Below, one piece after another: positions 8,215-16,545 of a stretch of DNA of 64,000 bases (the stretch's first letter is position 1; every line of letters begins with the position of its first letter). The notes below the pieces were generated by a model that did no database searches, was not told where the DNA came from, and was given only the letters and a program-made list of their open reading frames with translations. A program made the position numbers and the translations under genes. Source of the DNA: Cytobacillus oceanisediminis 2691. Lineage in GTDB: Bacteria > Bacillota > Bacilli > Bacillales > Cytobacillaceae. The DNA is taken from positions 5,059,501-5,123,500 of the forward strand of contig NZ_CP015506.1 of assembly GCF_000294775.2 (NCBI RefSeq), in the 5' to 3' direction.

Positions 8215-9471
8215 TTAGATCTTCTGCTTTTCCGTTTTTTTGCATGCCAGCTTTCTCACGACATTCAGCAATAAATCACAGCCTGCCTTAAGGTCTTTTT
8301 CACTTGTATACTCCTCAGGGCAATGGCTTTTTCCTCCCTTGCTCGGAATAAAAATCATACCTATATCAGTCAATCCGCTTAACATTGCTGTATCATGTAC
8401 AGCACCGCTATTCAGCTTTAAATAATCAAATCTCTTCTCGATTGCCGTTTCCTCAATCTTTTCAATAAGCCGGGATGAAAGCTTAACTGTTCTGGATTCG
8501 CCAACCAGCTCGATTGTGCATTTTAACGAGTGCTCATCAGATACCTCTTTAACCTTTTGAGCAAGCTTCCCGGAAACAATTTCTACTCCTTTAGCTTCAA
8601 CATCTCTGATGTCCACATAGAATTCGACTTCCTGAGGAATCACGTTTGGAATATTTGGCCTGCACTCTATTTTCCCGACTGTCGCCACTGTTGACCGCAA
8701 CGCATCATTTTTAGCAGTTTTTCGAATTTGGGAGATGATTTCAGCTGCACCAGCCATTGGATCTGATCTTAAATCCATTGGAGTGGTCCCTGCATGATTC
8801 GAATCTCCCTCAATTGTCACCTTATACGTCCTCATACCGGCAATAGCCTGAACAATTCCAATTGATTTTTGCTGGCTTTCAAGTATCTGCCCCTGTTCGA
8901 TATGCAGCTCAATCATGGCGTCTATTTCTCCTCTTTGGAGAATATCTCTTTCTGCTTGATCAATTTCAAGTCCAAAATCTTTAGCTGTTTCGTAAACAGA
9001 CTTTCCCTCTGAATTCTTGATTGTCTTTAATTCTTCCAAATTATATTTTCCGGCAAACACTTTACTGCCAAGCATGGTTATGCCAAAATTGGAGCCTTCT
9101 TCTTCTGCGAAGCTTACCAATTCAATTGGCTGCTGCAATTCTGCCTCCTCTTCCTTTAATACTCTTATAATTTCCAGTGCAGCTAATACACCTGTTAACC
9201 CGTCGTATTTCCCTCCATTTTTCACAGTATCGTGATGGGAACCAATCATAATGGAAGGCCTATTCATTTCTTTTCCGTATGTAGCCCTAATATTTCCGAT
9301 GGCATCAACCTTTACGTCCATCCCCAGCTCCTCCATCCGGGCAAAAAGATATTCTCTGACTCTCTGATCCTCTTTACTGTACGAGAATCTCGTACAGCCA
9401 TTGCCCGGCGTACTGGTAAAACCTACTATGTTTTCAAAATCGTTCATCAGCCGGCTGAGATTGATCTCCAA
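8215..9471 (-). CDS. M20 family amidase (N-carbamoyl-amino-acid hydrolase / allantoate amidohydrolase type)
   Basis: A 418-residue metal-dependent enzyme of the AllC/HyuC/beta-ureidopropionase group, which hydrolyses carbamoyl or ureido bonds and releases ammonia and CO2. Hallmarks are GSHHDTVKNGGKYDGLTGVL, the catalytic EEEGSNFG, LHIEQGQILE, SNHAGTTPMDLRSDPM, SGAVHDTAML and GKSHCPEEYTSEKDL. It is the promoter-proximal gene of the sigma-54 operon. Translation starts at a TTG (complement of 9469-9471) behind a strong AAGGGGGAG. Possible substrates include N-carbamoyl-beta-alanine, carbamoyl amino acids and allantoate. No allantoinase or dihydropyrimidinase is nearby, so I cannot choose. Confidence 0.88.
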   Translation of the reverse strand: MEINLSRLMNDFENIVGFTSTPGNGCTRFSYSKEDQRVREYLFARMEELGMDVKVDAIGNIRATYGKEMNRPSIMIGSHHDTVKNGGKYDGLTGVLAALEIIRVLKEEEAELQQPIELVSFAEEEGSNFGITMLGSKVFAGKYNLEELKTIKNSEGKSVYETAKDFGLEIDQAERDILQRGEIDAMIELHIEQGQILESQQKSIGIVQAIAGMRTYKVTIEGDSNHAGTTPMDLRSDPMAGAAEIISQIRKTAKNDALRSTVATVGKIECRPNIPNVIPQEVEFYVDIRDVEAKGVEIVSGKLAQKVKEVSDEHSLKCTIELVGESRTVKLSSRLIEKIEETAIEKRFDYLKLNSGAVHDTAMLSGLTDIGMIFIPSKGGKSHCPEEYTSEKDLKAGCDLLLNVVRKLACKKTEKQKI

Positions 9472-9574
9472 CCAAACTCCCCCTTTCTATTAAAATGTTT
9501 TTTACCCCTGGCATTGCTCATGTTGTCAATGGTATAATTTTTAGAAAATTAAAAATGGTTATTGAAATCTACGT

Positions 9575-9590
9575 TGCAAGAAGCATGCCA
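9575..9590 (-). promoter_or_regulatory. Sigma-54 (SigL) promoter
   Basis: The minus strand reads TGGCATGCTTCTTGCA, matching the -24/-12 consensus TGGCAY-N6-TTGCW with exactly 10 bases between the invariant GG and GC. It lies about 105 bp before the carbamoylase-like gene and reads toward it. A divergent sigma-54 activator gene begins 113 bp away on the other side. Confidence 0.85.
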
Positions 9591-9640
9591 ACTTTAATCC
9601 ATTGATTTTCACAGTATTTATTGGTCTGTCCTTTTGTTGG

Positions 9641-9681
9641 TGATGAAAAATATCATCAAAATCTGATGAATTTAATCATCA
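9641..9681. promoter_or_regulatory. Paired upstream activator sites (TGATGA-N6-TCATCA twice)
   Basis: Two identical-arm palindromes, TGATGA-N6-TCATCA at 9641-9658 and 9664-9681, are spaced 23 bp centre to centre, about two helical turns. They lie 50-105 bp upstream of the sigma-54 promoter and just before the activator gene, the expected place for enhancer binding and autoregulation. Confidence 0.75.
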
Positions 9682-9702
9682 AGCGAATAAGTGGGGGTTT
9701 TT

Positions 9703-11091
9703 ATGGAGAATAATCAGCCGGAAACATATAAGCAAGCCTTTGAGGATTTAAACTTCATTTTGGATACAACCCATAGCGCAATCACCATTACAAACGGTGA
9801 AGGGGTATTTACCAGAATCAGCAAATCCTGTGAGAAAATTTTCGGTGTACCAGAATCAGAACTGGTTGGAAAAAATGCCTTTATACTTGAAGAACAAGGT
9901 TTTTTCAGCACTTCAGTCACCTGCGAAGTGATCCGCAAGAAAAGAAGGGTCACCATTATACAGAAAACAGCTGCCAATAAAACGGTCCTGGTAACCGGCA
10001 CTCCCATTTTTAATAGGGAAAAAAAGATTGAGAAAATTATTAACATCTCAAAGGATATTACCGAAACGGATAAGCTGGCCTCTGACCTTAAAAGACTTCA
10101 GGCAGAGCATGAGTGGATGAAACAGGAATTAATGAAAAGAACTCAGCTGGAAAGGGGCAAAGTGGCCTCTGAAAGTCCGGATATGAAAAAAATCATTGAA
10201 TTGGTTCATCATATCGCCAATATGGAAGCAACCGTTTTATTATTGGGAGAAACCGGTGTCGGAAAAGGATATATGGCCGATATGATTCATTCTGTCAGCA
10301 ATCGCAAGGACCGTCCCTTTATTTCCATCAATTGCGGGGCCATACCTGAAAACCTGCTCGAATCAGAGCTTTTCGGTTATGAAAAGGGGGCTTTCACAGG
10401 TGCACTAAAGGATGGAAAAAAAGGGCTGTTTGAAACTGCCGGCAGCGGCACCATTTTCCTGGATGAAATCGGAGACATGCCTGTGAGCCTGCAGGTGAAG
10501 CTTCTGCATGTTCTGGATGATCGTACTGTAAGAAGAATCGGGGGAACGGCATCTTTTAAGGTAGACTGCAGAATCATTGCAGCCACCAATAAGGATATTA
10601 AGGAGCTGGTGAGGGCCGGCCAATTCCGCGAGGACCTATTTTACAGGCTGAACGTTGTGCCCATTACGATCCCTTCACTAAGAGAGCGTAAGGAAGACCT
10701 GCTTTTCCTCGCCAAAATGTTTCTTGACAGCATGAATAATAAATATAAGATGAAAAAGACCTTCTCCGAAGAAGCCATCAGGGCGCTATATGATTACAAC
10801 TACCCCGGAAATATAAGAGAACTGCAAAATATGATTGAAAGACTGGTCATTAACACAATCGGGGATACGATCGAAGCCGAAAAAATCCTCGAAATGACCG
10901 AAGCCTCAAGTCCCAGCACCCAAAGCGAAGAATTCACCCCCCTGAAAGAAGCGGTGGAGCAATTAGAAAGGAACATTCTATTAACCGCTTTCCAAAAGTA
11001 TAAAACCACCAGAAGAGTGGCCGAAGCCTTAAAGATTGACCAATCGACGGTTGTAAAAAAGGCCAAGAAACTGAAGGTGCATGAACGATGA
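9703..11091 (+). CDS. Sigma-54-dependent transcriptional activator (PAS-AAA+-HTH)
   Basis: A 462-residue enhancer-binding protein. A PAS sensor domain lies at about residues 10-122 (ITITNGEGVFTRISKSCEKIFGV), then a helical linker, then the AAA+ domain. That domain has Walker A GETGVGKG (182-189), the sigma-54-contacting GAFTGA loop (229-234) and Walker B GTIFLDEIGDMP. The C-terminal helix-turn-helix (TTRRVAEALKIDQSTVVKKAKKL) is of TyrR/Fis type. I start at the ATG 9703 because the GTG at 9691 is itself the GTGGGGG ribosome site. It is divergent from the M20/amidase operon, whose sigma-54 promoter and paired palindromes lie between them. It almost certainly activates that operon in response to a small-molecule signal bound by the PAS domain. 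Confidence 0.93.
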   Translation: MENNQPETYKQAFEDLNFILDTTHSAITITNGEGVFTRISKSCEKIFGVPESELVGKNAFILEEQGFFSTSVTCEVIRKKRRVTIIQKTAANKTVLVTGTPIFNREKKIEKIINISKDITETDKLASDLKRLQAEHEWMKQELMKRTQLERGKVASESPDMKKIIELVHHIANMEATVLLLGETGVGKGYMADMIHSVSNRKDRPFISINCGAIPENLLESELFGYEKGAFTGALKDGKKGLFETAGSGTIFLDEIGDMPVSLQVKLLHVLDDRTVRRIGGTASFKVDCRIIAATNKDIKELVRAGQFREDLFYRLNVVPITIPSLRERKEDLLFLAKMFLDSMNNKYKMKKTFSEEAIRALYDYNYPGNIRELQNMIERLVINTIGDTIEAEKILEMTEASSPSTQSEEFTPLKEAVEQLERNILLTAFQKYKTTRRVAEALKIDQSTVVKKAKKLKVHER

Positions 11092-11123
11092 GTCTCGTGC
11101 ACTAATTGTCTTTGGATGCACAC

Positions 11124-11155
11124 AAAAGGCCGGCTCACTGGAAACCGGCCCTTTT
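11124..11155 (+). terminator. Terminator after the sigma-54 activator (bidirectional)
   Basis: AAAAGGCCGG and CCGGCCCTTTT enclose an 11-base loop, with T-runs on both strands. It can serve the activator gene and the opposing SpoIIAA-like gene. Confidence 0.8.
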
Positions 11156-11216
11156 AACATTTCCTTATTCCATTTCCGGATTGCAAAGGGAATCCATCAA
11201 ATGTATGGATAACCTC

Positions 11217-11573
11217 TCACTCCTTAATCCAAGTCCAGGCTTCCTCAAGCTGATGGCCTTCAAAGTATTCAACTTTAATGCCAGGCAGATAGTTTGTAAG
11301 CTTGGAAACAGTTCCTATCCAGTCTTTGTCACTGACAACAGCGAATTTATTAAATTGTTTCCATCTTTTTATATCAAATTCTATTCCTTCCGCTGCTCCT
11401 TGGAAGGTTGTTCCGTCTACATCCGTCATGATGGCTAGAATATTGAATTTCTGGTCACCTTTAAAATTTTCTCTCACGTATTGATCCAGTTTTTCAGCAT
11501 CTTCCTTGGTCGCATTCCCATTGAAAGCGAGGGCAATTGTAGAGGGAGAGCGGGATTCTATGAATTGCAGCAT
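11217..11573 (-). CDS. SpoIIAA-like (STAS/SEC14-type) protein
   Basis: A 118-residue cytosolic protein with the alpha/beta pattern of the SpoIIAA-like family (PF11964 type): a first strand TIALAFNGNATKEDAEKL, ILAIMTDVDGTTFQGAAEGI, then KFAVVSDKDW and a terminal EEAWTWIKE helix. Family members are small, often stress-related, and lack a known enzymatic role. The gene is monocistronic with a GGAGG 8 bases before the ATG. Nothing nearby points to a partner kinase or sigma factor. Confidence 0.72.
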   Translation of the reverse strand: MLQFIESRSPSTIALAFNGNATKEDAEKLDQYVRENFKGDQKFNILAIMTDVDGTTFQGAAEGIEFDIKRWKQFNKFAVVSDKDWIGTVSKLTNYLPGIKVEYFEGHQLEEAWTWIKE

Positions 11574-11666
11574 AATGATTACCTCCAGGTTGTTTTATTG
11601 AGGTAATTTCCCGATTCATAGGAATGCAAAACTATCGGTGAGGAGCTTTTTATTGGAAATAGGGTA

Positions 11667-11779
11667 CTATTTGCAGGTTTTTGCTCTCTATTTGCAAAAC
11701 TGTTATTCTATTTGCAGAATTGAATACTTTATTTGCAAGATTTTCCTTCTATTTGCAGATTGGAAAACTCAATTTGTAG
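11667..11779. repeat. Six-unit tandem array of 20-21 bp (CTATTTGCAg)
   Basis: Units beginning CTATTTGCAG or close variants start at 11667, 11688, 11708, 11729, 11749 and 11770, with spacings 21, 20, 21, 20 and 21 bp. Only the 10-base core is conserved; the spacer half of each unit varies. The mean period of 20.6 bp is two DNA helical turns. It lies in the gap between the SpoIIAA-like gene and the desaturase terminator, with no coding potential I can support. Confidence 0.8.
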
Positions 11780-11802
11780 CGTTCACAATTCGGTTCTTTT
11801 CA

Positions 11803-11832
11803 AACAAAAAAAGAACCAGCCCCGCCGGTTCT
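11803..11832 (-). terminator. Terminator after the acyl-ACP desaturase gene
   Basis: On the minus strand AGAACC-N9-GGTTCT is followed by a run of T bases (TTTTTTG), immediately past the desaturase stop at 11838. Confidence 0.8.
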
Positions 11833-11837
11833 ACAAA

Positions 11838-12728
11838 TTATTTCTTTCTGTAAAACCGATCCCTCACCCTTTTTAAGCGAGCATGATAGTTTAGGATATC
11901 TAGTCTTGCTTTCTCTGCTTCAGGTGCAATCGGCCTCAGCTTCTCAATTTCCCAATACTCTATAATGACATCCAGGACCTGATCAAAATATTCAAGCGGG
12001 CCATAATTGGCCTCTTTTGCGATGATAGCCATCCGATCTTCAAAGTCCGGCATGACAGCACCTGGCATTTTAAAGTTCATGATGACGTTCCCCAGATAGT
12101 AGCAATAATTAGGTTCCAATTGCAGGTGATATTTAATAACGTCCCTGTAAAAAGCATAATGAAGGGTCTCATCTTTAGCCAATCGCCTCAGCAAGCTGGA
12201 TAAATCCTTATCATGAGGCCCTGCCACCTTCGCCACATTATAGTAAAACACCATGGTGGCGAGCTCCTGCATGGAGGTATAAACCATCGTTTCAAATGGC
12301 GTATGAAAATCAGGATTCCAGCCATTTTCCACTGTTTGCTTATGAAGCTGGTGAAGCCTGCCCGGATGGACATTACGCGTGATTAACAAATAGGTTTCTA
12401 GCAGATTGGAGTGCTGATCCTCTTCCGCTGTCCATGTATGCACAAATTCCTTAATGACACTCAATGAACCTCTAAATGTCTGGTCCAAATAAGAGGTGAA
12501 CCATGGAAGATTCACTTCTGTTAATAGGGCTGTTTCCACAGCCGTAATGACGGACTCCGGGAGTGTCACCTGACTCTCATCCCAGGGAACACGGCGGAAA
12601 TCCTGCGCTTTATCCCATGGGAGAAACTCGTGATAGCCCCAGTCTATTTTTTCAGCACGTTTCTTATGCTCTTCATACAATTCCCTTACCTTAGGCTCCA
12701 GACGAAAATCGAGATGATTTGTTAACAA
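11838..12728 (-). CDS. Acyl-[ACP] desaturase-like diiron protein
   Basis: A ferritin-like diiron enzyme of the FA_desaturase_2 family, which introduces a double bond into acyl-ACP. Two carboxylate/histidine motifs are visible: WTAEEDQHSNLLETYL and AKDETLHYAFYRDVI (E-x-x-H type), inside a long helical bundle that includes FETMVYTSMQELATMVFYYN. I choose the TTG at 12726-12728 as start (296 residues). GGAGGT lies 6 bases upstream, whereas the ATG 39 bases further upstream (12767) has no ribosome site and would read through this GGAGGT. The gene stands alone. Substrate chain length and double-bond position cannot be deduced. Confidence 0.85.
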   Translation of the reverse strand: MLTNHLDFRLEPKVRELYEEHKKRAEKIDWGYHEFLPWDKAQDFRRVPWDESQVTLPESVITAVETALLTEVNLPWFTSYLDQTFRGSLSVIKEFVHTWTAEEDQHSNLLETYLLITRNVHPGRLHQLHKQTVENGWNPDFHTPFETMVYTSMQELATMVFYYNVAKVAGPHDKDLSSLLRRLAKDETLHYAFYRDVIKYHLQLEPNYCYYLGNVIMNFKMPGAVMPDFEDRMAIIAKEANYGPLEYFDQVLDVIIEYWEIEKLRPIAPEAEKARLDILNYHARLKRVRDRFYRKK

Positions 12729-12779
12729 GTTTAGACCTCCATTACAAATGGTTTTCCATTCCAGCATTTATAACTAACT

Positions 12780-13022
12780 ATTATGACCTAGTAATAAGTT
12801 AACTATATCACATAAGCCCTTTAACTTACTAATTAAAAGTCGAATTTTCAGGAAATTAGGACTTTAAACACTACTCCCTCCCGAGCAATCGACTGTATTC
12901 ACTTTAATGAAGGAGAGCATCTGCAAAACACTGAACTTTTCAGAATGCATGAAAAGTACAATAAAAAATCATTTTTGGTGATTAAGGGATTACTATGCTC
13001 CTACAGATGCTTTTTCTGCAAC
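12780..13022. other. Intergenic region without recognisable gene
   Basis: There is nothing convincing here on either strand. AGCATCTGCA (from 12914) recurs in inverted form near 13003 as CAGATGCT, which could be a long-range fold or chance. Confidence 0.4.
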
Positions 13023-13051
13023 ATAAAAAAACCGCCAATAGAATCAGCGGT
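13023..13051 (-). terminator. Terminator downstream of the LacI regulator
   Basis: The minus strand reads ACCGC-N11-GCGGT followed by TTTTTTT. It is about 255 bp past the LacI stop and probably ends the AtuA-to-LacI transcript. A T-run on the other strand makes it possibly bidirectional. The gap 13052-13305 holds no gene I can support. Confidence 0.65.
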
Positions 13052-13305
13052 CCAATTATTTTTTTAATCTCCAACCAAGCTTATTAAGTCTTTCTTAAGA
13101 AAGTGCCTTAGAACTCCAGAACAAACACAGCTTCTCCACTTGAACTTGCTTCTTGCATTTATCCGAGAATATCTCCATAAAAGAGGAGAGTTTAGATGCA
13201 TGAATTGCATTGCTTTGTATAGTGAAAGAGTCGACTTATTCGACAAGCCTTAAAAAGCGTTAAGGATAGAAAAAATAAAGAAAAGCAGAAACTAATCCAT
13301 CCGAT

Positions 13306-14355
13306 TCACCTATATTTCCCAAACCCAAGTGTAGATTGTCTTGTAACAAGACGAATATCTAGCGAAGTTTCACCTAGGATCGATTTATCGTTCTCTAATC
13401 CCTCAATTTTACGAATAAGTTTGTTAGTGGATACGACCCCGATGTCATAAATTGGCTGTTCAACCGTACTAATTTCCGGTTCTACCATTTCGGTTAGCTT
13501 GATTCCGTCAAAGCCAATTATAGCGACTTCCTTTGGGATTTGGTAGCCCATTAGCTTAAGAGCTTTGAGACACCCGATCGCCATTAAATCATTGCCTAAG
13601 AATATTCCATCGACATCCTTATGCTGGTTCATAAGGATTTGTGTTAGCAGCTTGCCGCTTTCTAGCGTAAAGTCTCCTTCATAAACGATGACCGATTCCT
13701 CCGGTGATGTTTTTCCATCCCTAACGGCCCTATCAGTGACTGTCTCCACATATCCTCGTTTCCGTTCAGACGATGGAGGGTACGACTTCGGCCCGCTGAT
13801 ATGAGCAATCTTCTTGCAGCCTACCTCAATCAAGTGTTCAACAGCCAGCTTGGCACCTTTATAGTTATCTAATCCAATCGAGTCAAAGGTGTTATTTTCA
13901 GCTGCCCGGTCAATTCTTACAAACGGTATTTTTAATTTTTCAATAGCCTTTATGACCTTTTCGCTCATTTCAAACGATGCCAGAATAAAACCATCGACAT
14001 ATCGATTTTGAAGCTGAGTCCAAAAATGATTATCATCCATATCCCCGACTTGTGTATTTACTAAGATGATGCTATACCCCTTTGATTTCGCCACTTCTTC
14101 AATTGCCACGACGAGTTCCGGGAAAAATGGGTTTGTAATATCAGGGATAATCAGAGCAATCGTCCGAGTTTTCTTTTTCGCTAATCCTCTTGCGATTTCA
14201 TTTGGATGATAGTTTAGGCGCTCCATCACTTCCCGAATCTTCATCTCCGCTTTTTGACTGATATATCCATTATTATTCAAATACCTGGATACTGTTGCTA
14301 CGGATACGCCTGCTTCCCTTGCCACATCTCGAATCGTTGTTTGTTTCTCTCTCAA
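13306..14355 (-). CDS. LacI-family transcriptional regulator
   Basis: A 349-residue repressor. The N-terminal HTH TIRDVAREAGVSVATVSRYLNNNG (residues 6-29) and hinge (NEIARGLAKKKTRTIALIIP) are followed by a periplasmic-binding-protein-like effector domain of RbsR type (ITNPFFPELVVAIEEVAKSKG, then GIFLGNDLMAIGCLKAL and IIGFDGIKLTEMVEPEIS). Translation begins at a TTG (complement of 14353-14355) with AAGGAG seven bases upstream. It is the last gene of the AtuA-to-LacI unit. It is the natural candidate to bind the four TGTAACCGGTTACA palindromes in front of this locus, the centre-CG palindrome being typical for LacI proteins. The effector is presumably the imported sugar compound or its phosphate. 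Confidence 0.92.
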   Translation of the reverse strand: MREKQTTIRDVAREAGVSVATVSRYLNNNGYISQKAEMKIREVMERLNYHPNEIARGLAKKKTRTIALIIPDITNPFFPELVVAIEEVAKSKGYSIILVNTQVGDMDDNHFWTQLQNRYVDGFILASFEMSEKVIKAIEKLKIPFVRIDRAAENNTFDSIGLDNYKGAKLAVEHLIEVGCKKIAHISGPKSYPPSSERKRGYVETVTDRAVRDGKTSPEESVIVYEGDFTLESGKLLTQILMNQHKDVDGIFLGNDLMAIGCLKALKLMGYQIPKEVAIIGFDGIKLTEMVEPEISTVEQPIYDIGVVSTNKLIRKIEGLENDKSILGETSLDIRLVTRQSTLGFGKYR

Positions 14356-14391
14356 TAAAATTCTCCTTTAAAAGGATTTTTCTGTTTTTAA

Positions 14392-16515
14392 CTATTCGTT
14401 CGTTTCTTTTACATGGAAACGATGGACTTTTGTTTCCCCTTTTTCAAGCAGGCCTAAGCCAATCATTCCATGCTCATTTTCCAAGCCATCGAAATCCAGG
14501 ACTAGCTCGCCATTGATTTCGACCTGCACGGCAGTTCCATTGCTGACAGCTTTAAAATCATATATAGCTTCCGGATCCCATTCATATGGAACTGTCTTTA
14601 AGTGCTTAAAACCAAAGTTATTCTCTATTAATGAAATCTGATTGTTACCATCAAATCCTGCCCAATAATAACGTTCTGTTCCCATTGCTCTGAAGATAAC
14701 CCCGTGGCTTGTGCCAGTAGCAGGCTGTAAGCTTATTTCCACCTCCAGGTCACGGCCATAATAGTTCCCTGTAAAGGAAGAAGCATCTTCCTCACCTGCA
14801 GCAGCCTTCATGAAACCATCCTCCAGTGTCCATTCACCACGGTGGTGAGCAAAAGGTGTTACACATTTAAATTCCACGGCTTGTTTGGCAAAATCGATGG
14901 TGTAATCTGCATTTCCAAAGATTCGGAACTCGCCAATGTAAAACTTTCCAAATGAACGGTTATCTGCAGGAGAAGGGCTCTCGACAATAAAGCCAACCTC
15001 GTCAATCAATGCACCATCAGTTTTTGGTATCACAAATTCAATATCAAGCCACTGCTGATGGCTTAATATAATGGGGTCAAGCTTTAAATCTTCCTTTGTA
15101 AAACTATTGCGGATGTAAGGAGTCAAATAAACATCCGCCCCGCCTTGCCATTTATCCATAAAAACCTTTGCAGAAACCTTTTGTCCGCTGTATGCAGTAG
15201 GTGCAAAAGTCGGCTTATATTTTTCATCGTTGAACTCTTCACGGCGATAAAATGGCTTGTAAAATACTTTACTTGAATCGCCTTCTATAAATCTATCAAA
15301 AAGAACGGACAATGAACCTCGGGTTTCCTCAATCCCTACATCACTACATGGACGCAATAGCGTCTTAAAGGCATTATTCGTCTTAAAACCATGAGTTGAT
15401 CCCGGCAAGGTAAAGTCCAAGTAAACCTCACCATTTCGAACGCTTTCCATTAATCGCTGAGGAGCTTCCAGCCCATTCACTTGATAGCCAAGAACGGCAA
15501 GCTCCTTACAGAAGGTCGGGATATCCAGCACATTCAAGTAACCCGACACGCTGGATGTCGCGATCATATCGTTGATTGGCATACGATAATGACCTGGAAT
15601 ACCATCAAGACCAGCGAAAACCCCTGCGATGGTTCCAACATTTCCTGCATTGCAATCCGTATCCCAGCTGCACATGGTCGCGATTTCAACGGTTCGAGCC
15701 AAATCTCCCTTTCCATACAATAGGGCCAGGGCACATACTCCGGCATTCGGGATGATATGGCATACTCCAGTGTACTTATCATAACCCCACTCTTTTTCTA
15801 AATACTGACGGCACTTCCGGAAAGCCTCTTCCTCAGGGTGCTTCTGATAAAAATCGATTACAGCTTTCACGACAGCATAGTACGTGGAACCTTTTGGAAT
15901 TACGGACAACCCTGCTTCGATAATATCATCAATATTTTTAGCTGAAAAGGCTTTCGAAATACACGCTGCCATAAAACGAGCCCCGTATAATCCATTCTTA
16001 TCATGAGACACACTTGCCGCTATCTCTGCATAATCTGCTGCCCTTTGAATATTATCGGGGAACAGCAATCCCCATGTATCGATAAAAATCTGCCCGCCAA
16101 TCTGCTCAGCCATAATGATGCCGTTGACTTCAGCTGAACCAGACTGTGGTGCAGGGATGCCTTTTTTAAGATTCAAATACGCCGTATGTTCTGTGCTGAT
16201 CTGGTCTCCGCCCCACCAAAACATACCGATTCCCTCACGCGAATAGTTTAACCACGCTCTTGCAACATCCTGTGGTGCCAGTTCCCGTCCGCGTGCTTCA
16301 TCAATAAGTGCCCGGATAAAATAAACTGGGCCATTTGCGTCATCGTCAGCAGAGAAGGTTCTATAATCCTTCACATACCCCCTGATATCACCATGAATTT
16401 CTTGTATTTTTTCATATGACCATTCATTTGGCTCCAGTGGTGCACCGAGCCGGATTCCAACATTCATTCCTAAGAAACCGGCATACACCTTTTCTAAATA
16501 ATTTTCAGGTAACAT
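14392..16515 (-). CDS. Large ADP-ribosylglycohydrolase-family protein with C-terminal beta-sandwich region
   Basis: A 707-residue cytosolic protein. Residues 1-340 are an ADP-ribosylglycohydrolase (DraG/ARH) domain with the late metal motif SWDTDCNAGNVGTIAGVFAG. The usual early GDALG is GIRLG, and the usual TDDT is SADDDANGP, so the metal site is partly altered. Residues from about 370 to the end look all-beta and lectin- or DUF1080-like (LYFDFTLPGS, GNYYGRDLEVEISLQP, VQVEINGELVLDFDGLENEHGMIGLGL; the first L there precedes YLDFT loosely), suggesting glycan or glycoside binding. It follows ARH paralogue 2 by 30 bp. Inferred role: cleavage of an N- or O-linked ribosyl (or related) glycoside brought in by the ABC importer. 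Confidence 0.8.
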   Translation of the reverse strand: MLPENYLEKVYAGFLGMNVGIRLGAPLEPNEWSYEKIQEIHGDIRGYVKDYRTFSADDDANGPVYFIRALIDEARGRELAPQDVARAWLNYSREGIGMFWWGGDQISTEHTAYLNLKKGIPAPQSGSAEVNGIIMAEQIGGQIFIDTWGLLFPDNIQRAADYAEIAASVSHDKNGLYGARFMAACISKAFSAKNIDDIIEAGLSVIPKGSTYYAVVKAVIDFYQKHPEEEAFRKCRQYLEKEWGYDKYTGVCHIIPNAGVCALALLYGKGDLARTVEIATMCSWDTDCNAGNVGTIAGVFAGLDGIPGHYRMPINDMIATSSVSGYLNVLDIPTFCKELAVLGYQVNGLEAPQRLMESVRNGEVYLDFTLPGSTHGFKTNNAFKTLLRPCSDVGIEETRGSLSVLFDRFIEGDSSKVFYKPFYRREEFNDEKYKPTFAPTAYSGQKVSAKVFMDKWQGGADVYLTPYIRNSFTKEDLKLDPIILSHQQWLDIEFVIPKTDGALIDEVGFIVESPSPADNRSFGKFYIGEFRIFGNADYTIDFAKQAVEFKCVTPFAHHRGEWTLEDGFMKAAAGEEDASSFTGNYYGRDLEVEISLQPATGTSHGVIFRAMGTERYYWAGFDGNNQISLIENNFGFKHLKTVPYEWDPEAIYDFKAVSNGTAVQVEINGELVLDFDGLENEHGMIGLGLLEKGETKVHRFHVKETNE

Positions 16516-16545
16516 ATACTCAACTCCTGGTCCCCAAAAGTTCTT

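Noticed and set aside
9691-9702. GTG start four codons upstream for the sigma-54 activator
   Set aside because: GTGGGGG is the ribosome binding site for the ATG at 9703.
13064-13246. Possible 60-residue ORF on the minus strand
   Set aside because: It starts at TTG without a ribosome site and resembles no protein I know; probably chance open frame before the terminator at 13023.
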